Source of the DNA: Owenweeksia sp.
Lineage (GTDB): Bacteria; Bacteroidota; Bacteroidia; Flavobacteriales; Schleiferiaceae
Direction of reading: 5' to 3'
NCBI GenBank assembly: GCA_002695025.1
Contig: NZNV01000034.1
Coordinates: 1-64,000 of the forward strand
Length of the DNA: 64,000 bases
The position numbers and the translations under genes were made by a program. This document shows, in pieces, positions 58,174-64,000 of this stretch. The notes under the pieces are model-generated. The model did not search any database and was not told the DNA's origin. It saw only the letters and a list, made by a program, of their open reading frames with translations. The first letter of the stretch is position 1. Each line of letters begins with the position of its first letter.

Positions 58174-59872
58174 GATGAAGTATTGTACCGCATTTCTACT
58201 GACCTTTGGATGGGCTTTTACAGCCCTGGCACAGCCCGGCAACCTGGGGCAACTGGAGCTGAAGGTTACCGATAAGTACAAGGCCCGGGTAGGGGAAGCC
58301 TCCAAGGTTACGGACTTCCCGGATTTTAAGGATACCACTACCAGCAAGATACCGGTGAAGTATTCCATCGTGAGTCAGCCCATTGAGGTGAAGTTCAACC
58401 CTGATCCTATTCAGCCGGCCCGTATCGCCAAAATACCAGTGGATGAACTGTATAACGGTATGGTGCGCGTAGGCTACGGCTTATACAATACTCCTTTGGC
58501 GGAGGCATACTACAACAGCGGACGTTCCTCCAAGTACAGCTACGGTTTTTCGGGTCAGCACTTTTCCACCCAAAAGGGAGTAAAGGATATAGTGTATGAG
58601 AACAATGGCATGAGCCGTAACGGCCTGAAGGCGTACTTCAACCGCTTTTTTGATGATCTTACCTGGGAGAATAATGCTTACGCCCGTTTTGATAAGGTGA
58701 GCTATTATGGGCTGGACGTAGAGGATACCACCCGCTTTGCGGGAGAAGAGGAAACTCCCGAGCCTCCCTCCAACTGGTACCGCCAGTTCGGGATCCAAAG
58801 TAAGCTGATGAGCCCCAACGATAAGGCCATGGGCTGGACACGGAAACTGGGCATCGATTATTATTTTCTTTCCGATGATTATTTCACCCAGGAAAACAAC
58901 TTCAAGCTGCTTTCTTCTTTTGCTATTCCCGCCCAGGAGGAAACGATTGACCTGGATGTAAACCTCAACTATTTCAATACGGTCTACGATTCACTGGCGG
59001 ATTTTGACCAGAGCTACTTTACCCTGCAGATGCGTCCGCATATCGAAACTTATGTAAAAGACTTCCTCTTTAAATTCGGGTTGAATCTGTATTACAACTC
59101 ACTAAGCACTTCGTTGAGTGATGAGTCGGATGGCAATCTCTATTTTTTCCCGGAGATCAAGGTGAGTTACCCTATTGTGGAGGATGTGCTGACCACCTAT
59201 GCCGGTATTGAAGGTCACCTGCAGCACAATACCGTACGCTCCCTGGTGGATGAGAACCCCTTTATCGATCCGGGACAGTTTCTCACCCCCACACGTACTA
59301 CGGATATCTATATTGGTATGAACGGTATTATCAGTTCCACCACTTCCTTTAACCTGCGGGGTGGTTTTAAGGATGCCAACGGCCTGGTACTGTTTTATCG
59401 AAATCCCTTTTATGCTTTTGATTCCATCGATCCCGGAATCTCCGTACTGTATGATGATGCCGACATTTTTTACGCCAGCGGTGAATTGGCCGTTAACCTG
59501 AAAAACAATCTACAGCTGAACCTGGGTGGAACCTTGCAGTCCTTCCAGGTGAAAAACGCTAAAAAGGCCTGGCACCGTCCGGCTTTTACCGCTAAGCTGG
59601 GAGCCGGTTATACCATTAAGGAAAAGATCCGTCTTAAGGCCGATATCCGTTACGTTGGCCCACGAGTGGCCTTTAACCAGGCGGATAACCCTCTTATTGA
59701 CAGCGACCTGCCGGGTTATGTAAACGCTAACCTGGGTGTGGAATACTTGTACAACAGCCGTTTATCGGCCTTTATCAATGTATACAACCTGTTAAATACA
59801 CCTTACGATTATTACCTGGGTTACCAGGCGCAGAATATTAACGTCCTCTTTGGGATTGGATACCGCTTTTAA
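58166..59872 (+). CDS. Outer-membrane beta-barrel protein, TonB-receptor-like barrel without visible plug
   Basis: This 568-residue protein has a signal peptide (CTAFLLTFGWAFTALAQ), a periplasmic segment of about 80 residues and then alternating beta strands that resemble the barrel of TonB-dependent receptors. The C-terminal half contains NLGVEYLYNSRLSAFINVYNLL, and the protein ends in aromatic GIGYRF, a typical outer-membrane insertion signal. No plug domain or TonB box is recognisable and the length is short for a receptor, so transport by TonB is doubtful. It overlaps the TPR gene and is followed 1 base later by the osmC-family gene. A start at 58166 or 58175 is possible. Confidence 0.82.
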   Translation: MSKMKYCTAFLLTFGWAFTALAQPGNLGQLELKVTDKYKARVGEASKVTDFPDFKDTTTSKIPVKYSIVSQPIEVKFNPDPIQPARIAKIPVDELYNGMVRVGYGLYNTPLAEAYYNSGRSSKYSYGFSGQHFSTQKGVKDIVYENNGMSRNGLKAYFNRFFDDLTWENNAYARFDKVSYYGLDVEDTTRFAGEEETPEPPSNWYRQFGIQSKLMSPNDKAMGWTRKLGIDYYFLSDDYFTQENNFKLLSSFAIPAQEETIDLDVNLNYFNTVYDSLADFDQSYFTLQMRPHIETYVKDFLFKFGLNLYYNSLSTSLSDESDGNLYFFPEIKVSYPIVEDVLTTYAGIEGHLQHNTVRSLVDENPFIDPGQFLTPTRTTDIYIGMNGIISSTTSFNLRGGFKDANGLVLFYRNPFYAFDSIDPGISVLYDDADIFYASGELAVNLKNNLQLNLGGTLQSFQVKNAKKAWHRPAFTAKLGAGYTIKEKIRLKADIRYVGPRVAFNQADNPLIDSDLPGYVNANLGVEYLYNSRLSAFINVYNLLNTPYDYYLGYQAQNINVLFGIGYRF

Positions 59873-59873
59873 T

Positions 59874-60287
59874 ATGGCAGAAACCGCAAAGATCATATAC
59901 CAGGGGGCATTGCGCACCCAGGCCACTCATTTGGGTTCGGGTAATCAGCTGATCACCGATGCCCCGTTGGACAACAACGGAAAGGGAGAAGCCTTTTCGC
60001 CCACCGACCTGGTCGCCACGGCCCTGGGCAGCTGCATGCTTACTATGATGGGCATTAAGGCCCGTTCTATGGATTTTGATCTGGAAGATGCTTCCGTATC
60101 TGTTACAAAGATCATGGCTTCTGCGCCCAGGCGCATTGCCGAAATAAAGGTGCACCTGCGCCTGAAGCAAAACTGTGACGATCATACCCGCAAGGTCCTG
60201 GAAGAAACCGCCCTGCACTGCCCGGTGTCCAAAAGCCTGAGCCGTGAGCTGAAACAGAGCGTTTCCTTTGAATGGGTTCAGGAATAG
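59874..60287 (+). CDS. OsmC/Ohr family peroxiredoxin-like protein
   Basis: This 137-residue OsmC-fold protein has the two redox cysteines, Cys54 (ALGSCMLTMM) and Cys116 (HCPVSKSL), and the PTDLVATALG segment. Family members reduce organic hydroperoxides using a dithiol; whether this belongs to OsmC, Ohr or the third YhfA-like group is not clear, but the HCPVSKSL pattern favours the OsmC/YhfA side. I chose ATG 59874, one base after the barrel stop, over an in-frame start inside that gene. Confidence 0.9.
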   Translation: MAETAKIIYQGALRTQATHLGSGNQLITDAPLDNNGKGEAFSPTDLVATALGSCMLTMMGIKARSMDFDLEDASVSVTKIMASAPRRIAEIKVHLRLKQNCDDHTRKVLEETALHCPVSKSLSRELKQSVSFEWVQE

Positions 60288-60317
60288 GGGTTATCTTAGG
60301 CCCAAATTTTTCAAAGC

Positions 60318-61160
60318 ATGTTCTCAAACACGGATATAGCTGAGTATTACGATACCACTCAAAATCACTATGAAAAGTGGTGGGGGCTTAAAAAGCATCA
60401 TTCCCTACACTACGGTATATGGGATAAAACCACCCGTAATTTTGGCGAGGCACTGGAAAACACCAATCGCCAGTTAATGCAGGCGGCAGCCATTCAAAGT
60501 ACCGATAAGGTATTGGATGCCGGCTGTGGTGTGGGTGGAGCGGCTCTGTTTGTACACCGCAACAGTGGGGCTAACGCAACTGGAATATCATTGAGTGATA
60601 ATCAAGTGCAGCAGGCCAACTCTACGGCTGAGAAGCTGGGAGTAAACGATGCTGTGCAGTTTAAGGTTATGGACTTTACCGCCACCTCTTTTCCCGATGA
60701 GTCCTTTGATGTGATATGGGCTTGTGAAAGCGTGTGTCACGCTACCGAGAAAGCAGATTTTATCAACGAAAGTTACCGCCTTCTCCGTAAAGGTGGAAGA
60801 ATGGTCCTTTTCGATTTTTTCCTTACCCCCAAAGGTGTGGAAGATAAAAGAGGCTGGATCGATAAATGGAAACGTACCTGGGCCGTACCTGATTTTGTAA
60901 CCGATGAGTACTTTACGGAGAAAACCCGGGAAGCGGGTTTTAGTGAAGTGGAAAACCGGGACTATACGCCCAATATTCGGAAAAGTGCCAGGCGCATGCT
61001 ATACGGTTCTATGCTGGGTGTAAGCTTCGCAGAGGGCTATGCCTTATTACACCCTGATGTTTCACGCTTTGCCCGTGATCATTATAAGTGTGGGTATTAC
61101 CAGTACCGGGCACTGCGGCAGAACCTTTGGAAATACCGGCTTATTAAAGCGGTTAAATAG
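60318..61160 (+). CDS. SAM-dependent methyltransferase (class I)
   Basis: This 280-residue methyltransferase has the SAM-binding motif VLDAGCGVGGAALFV near residue 65, FDVIWACESVCHATEK near 135 and LLRKGGRMVLFDFFL. The motif pattern resembles the tocopherol/sterol and sarcosine-dimethylglycine methyltransferase group, which acts on small molecules or lipids; the substrate is not determinable. It follows osmC by 30 bases and precedes the small secreted protein gene by 8 bases. Confidence 0.88.
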   Translation: MFSNTDIAEYYDTTQNHYEKWWGLKKHHSLHYGIWDKTTRNFGEALENTNRQLMQAAAIQSTDKVLDAGCGVGGAALFVHRNSGANATGISLSDNQVQQANSTAEKLGVNDAVQFKVMDFTATSFPDESFDVIWACESVCHATEKADFINESYRLLRKGGRMVLFDFFLTPKGVEDKRGWIDKWKRTWAVPDFVTDEYFTEKTREAGFSEVENRDYTPNIRKSARRMLYGSMLGVSFAEGYALLHPDVSRFARDHYKCGYYQYRALRQNLWKYRLIKAVK

Positions 61161-61168
61161 TATTGAAA

Positions 61169-61699
61169 ATGAAATTATACCGATCCCTGACTGCCCTGCT
61201 GGCTTTGTTTTTTACCCTTTCCCTGAGTGCCCAGGAAGCTGATATTCCGGCTATCCCGCACGAAGAAAGCCTGATGAAGGCGGCCGGTAAATACGCGGCT
61301 GCTACCCAAAAGCAGGACTGGAATAAGGTAATCGATATGACCTACCTGCCACTGGTGAAGCTCAACGGAGGCCGGCAAACCCTTTTGCGCCAGGCCCAGC
61401 TTTCCGATCAAAATTTACAACAACAGGATTTTGAACTGAAGGCGGCCGAGCTTTCCGCACCCTTAAGCGAGACCCCGGTAGGTGATAATATATTGGCAGT
61501 AGTGCCCATACGACTCACTTTTAACGGTCCTTTGGGTAAGCTGTATTCCGAATCCAGCTTGTTGGGTGTTTCTGAAGATGCCGGTAAAAGTTGGAGCTTC
61601 ATCTCCATGGCGCAGGTGGACATGAACCAGGTGATTGAGCTGTTCCCCAAGCTGCCCAAAACTTTTGTAGTGCCGCAGAAGCGGGTGTACCAGGAGTAG
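61169..61699 (+). CDS. Small secreted protein, unknown function
   Basis: This 176-residue protein has a signal peptide (LTALLALFFTLSLSAQ) and a compact domain with AAGKYAAATQKQDWNKVIDM and GKSWSFISMAQVDMNQVIEL. The shape, an alternating helix/strand protein after a signal peptide, resembles DUF4440/NTF2-like stress proteins, but I do not assign a family. ATG at 61169 is preferred to TTG at 61163. Its last 105 bases are copied nearly exactly at 63276-63380. Palindrome R1 begins 11 bases after the stop. Confidence 0.8.
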   Translation: MKLYRSLTALLALFFTLSLSAQEADIPAIPHEESLMKAAGKYAAATQKQDWNKVIDMTYLPLVKLNGGRQTLLRQAQLSDQNLQQQDFELKAAELSAPLSETPVGDNILAVVPIRLTFNGPLGKLYSESSLLGVSEDAGKSWSFISMAQVDMNQVIELFPKLPKTFVVPQKRVYQE

Positions 61700-61735
61700 A
61701 AAGGATAGTAAAGCGTAGCGGGACGCTACGCTTAG
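61593..61735 (+). repeat. Left copy of a 143-bp direct repeat (end of secreted-protein gene plus palindrome R1)
   Basis: This stretch matches 63274-63416 at 140 of 143 positions with no gaps, counted by eye. The differences are at 61620 (A/G), 61636 (T/C) and 61700 (A/G). It contains the last 34 codons and stop of the gene, the spacer GGATAGTA and palindrome R1. Confidence 0.9.
61711..61733 (+). repeat. Palindromic REP-like element R1
   Basis: Arms AAGCGTAGCG and CGCTACGCTT form a perfect 10-bp hairpin with loop GGA. It is preceded by GGATAGTA and followed by AGG. It sits between the convergent stops of the secreted-protein gene and the RES-like gene. No T-run flanks it. Confidence 0.9.
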
Positions 61736-61739
61736 GTTG

Positions 61740-62585
61740 CTACCAATTATACTTTAATATTTTTTTTCCAATATTCGGTGTATCATGAAACTCAAGTTTT
61801 GAATTTTTTGATTCACCTTGACCTTCCTCTATTTCCGCATACTTCAATGGTTTTAATGATATGTTCTTACCATCTGATAAATATCTGTATATCCACACAT
61901 TAGAGCAATATAAATTATCGTCAACATATTGAGGTTTAAAGCCATAGTTGATTAACTTAAGACTTGAGGCAACACTGGGATAAACTAAACCGGAAGTTTC
62001 CTGGTTCTTCAATAAAATATTGGTGAACGCGATGGTATACTTATATTCGAACTCTCTTCCTTTGTCTATAGGTCTATGAAAACAACTTGAAATAAATTTC
62101 TCGATTTCTCTGTCGAATTGATTTTCATAGGCATAGTTTCCAAGAAGATGCTTCCACATATCTGATTTCCTTAAAATCTCAATTCCAGCAAAATGACATT
62201 TTGGTGGAATTGAATTCGTGCGACATTTAAATTCCCCTATTAGTAAATATTCCCTATTAGTTGGGCGTAACTCTTTTATAGTTGCCTCCACAGTGTTTGA
62301 AGAATAAAAGAAGTTTTGACCTTTATCATTGCATCTGCCAAATTTTTGCTCTTCCAATTTTATAACAGACTGGTCCCTATACCATATTTGCTTAACACTC
62401 TTAATTTTTTCAATGTCTTCTTCTTTTATAATCCTAGACCTAAATAATCCCTCGAATGTATTTAGTTCGGTTGTTGGTCTGGTATGTGAAAGTATCTCTT
62501 TGGAAAAGAAACTTTCTAATTCACCTATTGAACAGGTCTCAATGTTATATCTAATCAATTTAGAAAACCGCATGCTATTGCTCAT
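61740..62585 (-). CDS. RES-domain-like protein (NAD+ phosphorylase family) in an AT-rich insert
   Basis: In this 281-residue protein, residues about 60-230 follow the RES pattern: QIWYRDQS, FGRCNDKGQNFFYSSNTVEATIKELRP and, late, SGLVYPSVASSLKLINYGFKP. The Arg, Asn-Gly and Glu positions fit the fold in which RES toxins cleave NAD+. RES toxins are usually encoded with an Xre/MbcA-type antitoxin, but none is adjacent. The gene is visibly AT-rich (20 of 60 G/C in the sampled row 61801-61860), unlike its neighbours, and lies between palindromes R1 and R2, so it is probably acquired. Family assignment is moderate; no toxicity is shown. Confidence 0.62.
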   Translation of the reverse strand: MSNSMRFSKLIRYNIETCSIGELESFFSKEILSHTRPTTELNTFEGLFRSRIIKEEDIEKIKSVKQIWYRDQSVIKLEEQKFGRCNDKGQNFFYSSNTVEATIKELRPTNREYLLIGEFKCRTNSIPPKCHFAGIEILRKSDMWKHLLGNYAYENQFDREIEKFISSCFHRPIDKGREFEYKYTIAFTNILLKNQETSGLVYPSVASSLKLINYGFKPQYVDDNLYCSNVWIYRYLSDGKNISLKPLKYAEIEEGQGESKNSKLEFHDTPNIGKKILKYNW

Positions 62586-62619
62586 AGTAATTGTTTAAAG
62601 CTAATTCACTTTTCCTACT

Positions 62620-62642
62620 AAGCGTAGCGTCTCGCTACGCTT
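62620..62642 (-). repeat. Palindromic REP-like element R2 (inverted orientation)
   Basis: Same arms as R1, with loop TCT on the plus strand (AGA on the minus strand). The flanking GGATA lies on the right on the minus strand, so this copy is inverted relative to R1, R3 and R4. It lies between the RES-like gene start and the RAYT gene end. Confidence 0.9.
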
Positions 62643-62661
62643 CCATATCCTTAACATCATT

Positions 62662-63207
62662 TTATAGTTTTTCAATAGGTAATAAACTCGGCAGATCCGC
62701 ATAATTACGGGCACTACTGTATATGTAATCCTGTGCTTGTTCTACCCATCCGGCCCGTACCGGGTTTTCATGAATGTACTTCAAGCGTGAATCTATCATT
62801 TCTGCGTTAATCAACTCAACGGCATGGTTGTGATGCGTCCAGAGTTGCTGGTTCGTAACGCGCTTATTAAACTTAGCATGGTATTGGAACACTATTTTCA
62901 TCCAATCTTTACGACTTTCCTGTGGATGGTGTTCGATTTCTTTTAGAATACGATGAGAGGTGAAGCTTTTGAAATCATGCACAGTATCCGATAAATTACC
63001 AACAGTACTCCTAAGGATCAGATGCAAGTGATTAGTCATTATAACATAGCCGTATACAACCAAACCTTTATTCTTAATACAATATTCCAGGCTTTTGATA
63101 AGGATATCCCGGTATACTCTTCTGCTGAAAATATCCATCCATCCTACTACCTGACAGGTCAAAAAGTAGGTGGCATTCTGATCTTTTATTTGATAGCTAT
63201 CGCTCAT
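62662..63207 (-). CDS. REP-associated tyrosine transposase (RAYT, Y1/IS200-like)
   Basis: This 181-residue HUH-family nuclease has the metal-binding motif MTNHLHLIL near residue 60, the front segment YFLTCQVVGWMDIFSRRVYRD, and the family end YIHENPVRAGWVEQAQDYIYSSARNY. RAYTs are domesticated relatives of IS200 transposases that bind and cut REP palindromes. Their genes are usually single-copy and flanked by inverted REPs, as here (R2 left, inverted; R3 right). This copy appears intact and could act on the R elements. Confidence 0.9.
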   Translation of the reverse strand: MSDSYQIKDQNATYFLTCQVVGWMDIFSRRVYRDILIKSLEYCIKNKGLVVYGYVIMTNHLHLILRSTVGNLSDTVHDFKSFTSHRILKEIEHHPQESRKDWMKIVFQYHAKFNKRVTNQQLWTHHNHAVELINAEMIDSRLKYIHENPVRAGWVEQAQDYIYSSARNYADLPSLLPIEKL

Positions 63208-63243
63208 ACTTTAGTTAAAGGTAGCGAATACGGGTTAATATTG

Positions 63244-63266
63244 AAGCGTAGCGGGACGCTACGCTT
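63244..63266 (+). repeat. Palindromic REP-like element R3
   Basis: Identical arms and GGA loop as R1. It lies 36 bases upstream of the RAYT start and 7 bases before the right copy of the 143-bp repeat. The downstream AGAGGAGG resembles that after R4 (AGAGGGG). Confidence 0.9.
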
Positions 63267-63275
63267 AGAGGAGGG

Positions 63276-63380
63276 AGCTTCATCTCCATGGCGCAGGTGG
63301 GCATGAACCAGGTGATCGAGCTGTTCCCCAAGCTGCCCAAAACTTTTGTAGTGCCGCAGAAGCGGGTGTACCAGGAGTAG
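63276..63380 (+). pseudogene. Truncated 3' fragment of the small secreted-protein gene
   Basis: These are the last 34 codons and stop of the gene at 61169, in frame with it but without signal peptide or start. There is one amino-acid change (Asp to Gly in AQVDMNQV) and one silent change. It is a remnant of duplication, not a working gene. Confidence 0.85.
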
Positions 63381-63391
63381 GAAGGATAGTA

Positions 63392-63414
63392 AAGCGTAGC
63401 GGGACGCTACGCTT
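63392..63414 (+). repeat. Palindromic REP-like element R4
   Basis: Identical to R1 with the same upstream GGATAGTA, as expected from the 143-bp duplication. It lies 12 bases before the stop of the convergent GNAT gene. Confidence 0.9.
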
Positions 63415-63426
63415 AGAGGGGACGGA

Positions 63427-63921
63427 TCATATCGATATCTTATGCCTTTTCAATTCATATATATAGCAAAGAGTTCCATCAAATTCCCGTTCTTCTATAA
63501 ACTCAAATCCCAGCCTACGGTAAAACCGGTGCGCCTTGGTATTGGTCTTTAAAGGGTCAATAAGTATCCCATTTACGGTCGCATCCTGAAAACATCTTGC
63601 AATGGCAAGTTCCATCATACTGGTTCCGTAGCCTTTGTTCAGGTTATGAGCTTCCCCAATCCATATATCAATAGCTCTCTTGTTAGGTTCAACCTTCCCC
63701 CAGTAGTGGGTTTCTTCCAAATAAGGGTCAATGATCTGTAAAAAGCCAATAGGCTCTCCGTATAATTCAGCAAGCAATTGTTCCCTCCAGGGAGGGTTCC
63801 TGCCGAGTTCCGTTTCCCAATCCCAATCATCATCCGGATCGCAATCAATAACGTGTTGCTGGGTATCCCAATGCTTTACCAGTTCAAGATCATGCAGGGT
63901 AGCGGGCCGCAGTTTTATCAC
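63427..63921 (-). CDS. GNAT acetyltransferase, AAC(6')-like
   Basis: This 164-residue acetyltransferase has the acetyl-CoA loop NLNKGYGTSMMELAIARC near residue 95 and TKAHRFYRRLGFEFIEE near 130. The front half (WETELGRNPPWREQLLAELYGEPIGFLQI, YWGKVEPNKRAIDIWIGE) resembles the aminoglycoside 6'-N-acetyltransferase-like subfamily, many of whose chromosomal members have no proven resistance role, so resistance is not claimed. The start appears to be GTG at 63921. It is framed by palindromes R4 and R5. Confidence 0.82.
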   Translation of the reverse strand: MIKLRPATLHDLELVKHWDTQQHVIDCDPDDDWDWETELGRNPPWREQLLAELYGEPIGFLQIIDPYLEETHYWGKVEPNKRAIDIWIGEAHNLNKGYGTSMMELAIARCFQDATVNGILIDPLKTNTKAHRFYRRLGFEFIEEREFDGTLCYIYELKRHKISI

Positions 63922-63989
63922 GGGGGTTGAATTCAGGGTTTAAGGATAACTATTGTTTATACGCTGGTTTAAAGATAGTAAGGATACTA

Positions 63990-64000
63990 AAGCGTAGCGG
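63990..64000 (+). repeat. Palindromic REP-like element R5, cut by the window edge
   Basis: The left arm AAGCGTAGCG and the first loop base G are present, preceded by AAGGATACT as before R1 and R4 (AAGGATAGT). The right arm lies beyond the window. Confidence 0.75.

Larger units (their letters stand above)
63274..63416 (+). repeat. Right copy of the 143-bp direct repeat
   Basis: Offset from the left copy is exactly 1681 bases. It contains a duplicated 3' end of the secreted-protein gene and palindrome R4. The sequence between the two copies (61736-63273, 1538 bases) holds the RES-like gene, R2, RAYT and R3. Confidence 0.9.

Noticed and set aside
59838-60218. Minus-strand coding frame opposite the OsmC gene
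   Set aside because: It mirrors the codon structure of OsmC, has no domain signature and would overlap a well-supported gene entirely.
61711-61733. R1 as an ordinary terminator between convergent genes
   Set aside because: No T-run on either strand, and identical copies occur in other contexts nearby.
63427-63921. Proven aminoglycoside resistance gene
   Set aside because: The protein resembles the AAC(6')-like group only at the subfamily level; many such chromosomal proteins have no shown resistance activity.
61711-64000. Integron gene cassettes with attC sites
   Set aside because: The palindromes are simple 23-bp hairpins without the paired R/L boxes and RYYYAAC/GTTRRRY ends of attC, and no integrase gene is present. 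A RAYT gene is present, which favours REP elements.
61711-64000. CRISPR array
   Set aside because: The repeats are separated by 0.15-0.95 kb containing genes and one copy is inverted; no cas genes are seen.

Overview
The window reads as chromosomal DNA of a member of the Bacteroidota, most likely the Flavobacteriales. The evidence is: type IX secretion (T9SS) sorting domains on a subtilisin and a giant surface protein; family-restricted genes (DUF5683, DUF3276, DUF4199, DUF1573, DUF6438, a long NusB, YbbR); weak or absent Shine-Dalgarno sequences; several TTG starts; and the Bacteroidota promoter element TAnnTTTG upstream of many genes. Genes are packed tightly, often with ATGA overlaps, and no gap exceeds 300 bases. 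The species cannot be named from the sequence alone.

Region by region. 1-3.5 kb (minus): parA-parB-DUF5683-dapB-lepB, joining chromosome partitioning to lysine/peptidoglycan precursor synthesis and signal peptidase. 3.7-14.8 kb: flavin reductase, DUF3276, an ABC exporter, leucine dehydrogenase, then nusB-DUF1573-yajC-ybbR-coaE-nnr, followed by a membrane GT-C-like protein and a TsaC/YciO protein. 14.8-18.2 kb: transaldolase, a periplasmic-TPR sensor kinase and the SRP RNA gene. 18.3-25.7 kb: a surface-glycan block with two family-2 glycosyltransferases, a GT-C protein and a complete set of GDP-heptose enzymes (GmhA, HddA and a three-domain fusion HddC-GmhB-P-loop kinase). 25.8-34 kb: MORN protein, mnmA, a T9SS subtilisin, a nitronate monooxygenase-like enzyme and a 1164-residue T9SS type B surface protein. 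34-44.7 kb: guaB, three consecutive parvulin-type chaperone genes ending in surA, moxR, pyrG, yidC and a small lipoprotein. 44.8-54.9 kb: lipoprotein, nuclease-fold protein, a cheB-cheR pair without receptors, PAP2 phosphatase, beta-propeller protein, queA, two glycosyltransferases, kptA and ftsE. 55-61.7 kb: a 1047-residue TPR protein with an outer-membrane barrel, OsmC, a methyltransferase and a small secreted protein.

The right end (61.7-64 kb) is different. Five copies of a near-perfect 23-bp palindrome separate an AT-rich RES-domain-like gene, a REP-associated tyrosine transposase (RAYT), a 143-bp duplicate of the end of the preceding gene, and a GNAT acetyltransferase gene. This is the clearest mobile or accessory segment. 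It and the three-domain heptose enzyme are the best candidates for something not yet described.

Shared themes are envelope building and quality control: SRP RNA, YajC, YidC, LepB, SurA-type chaperones, glycan synthesis and T9SS cargo all occur within 60 kb. Functional calls rest on family motifs read by eye. Promoter calls rest on the -7 motif and position only.
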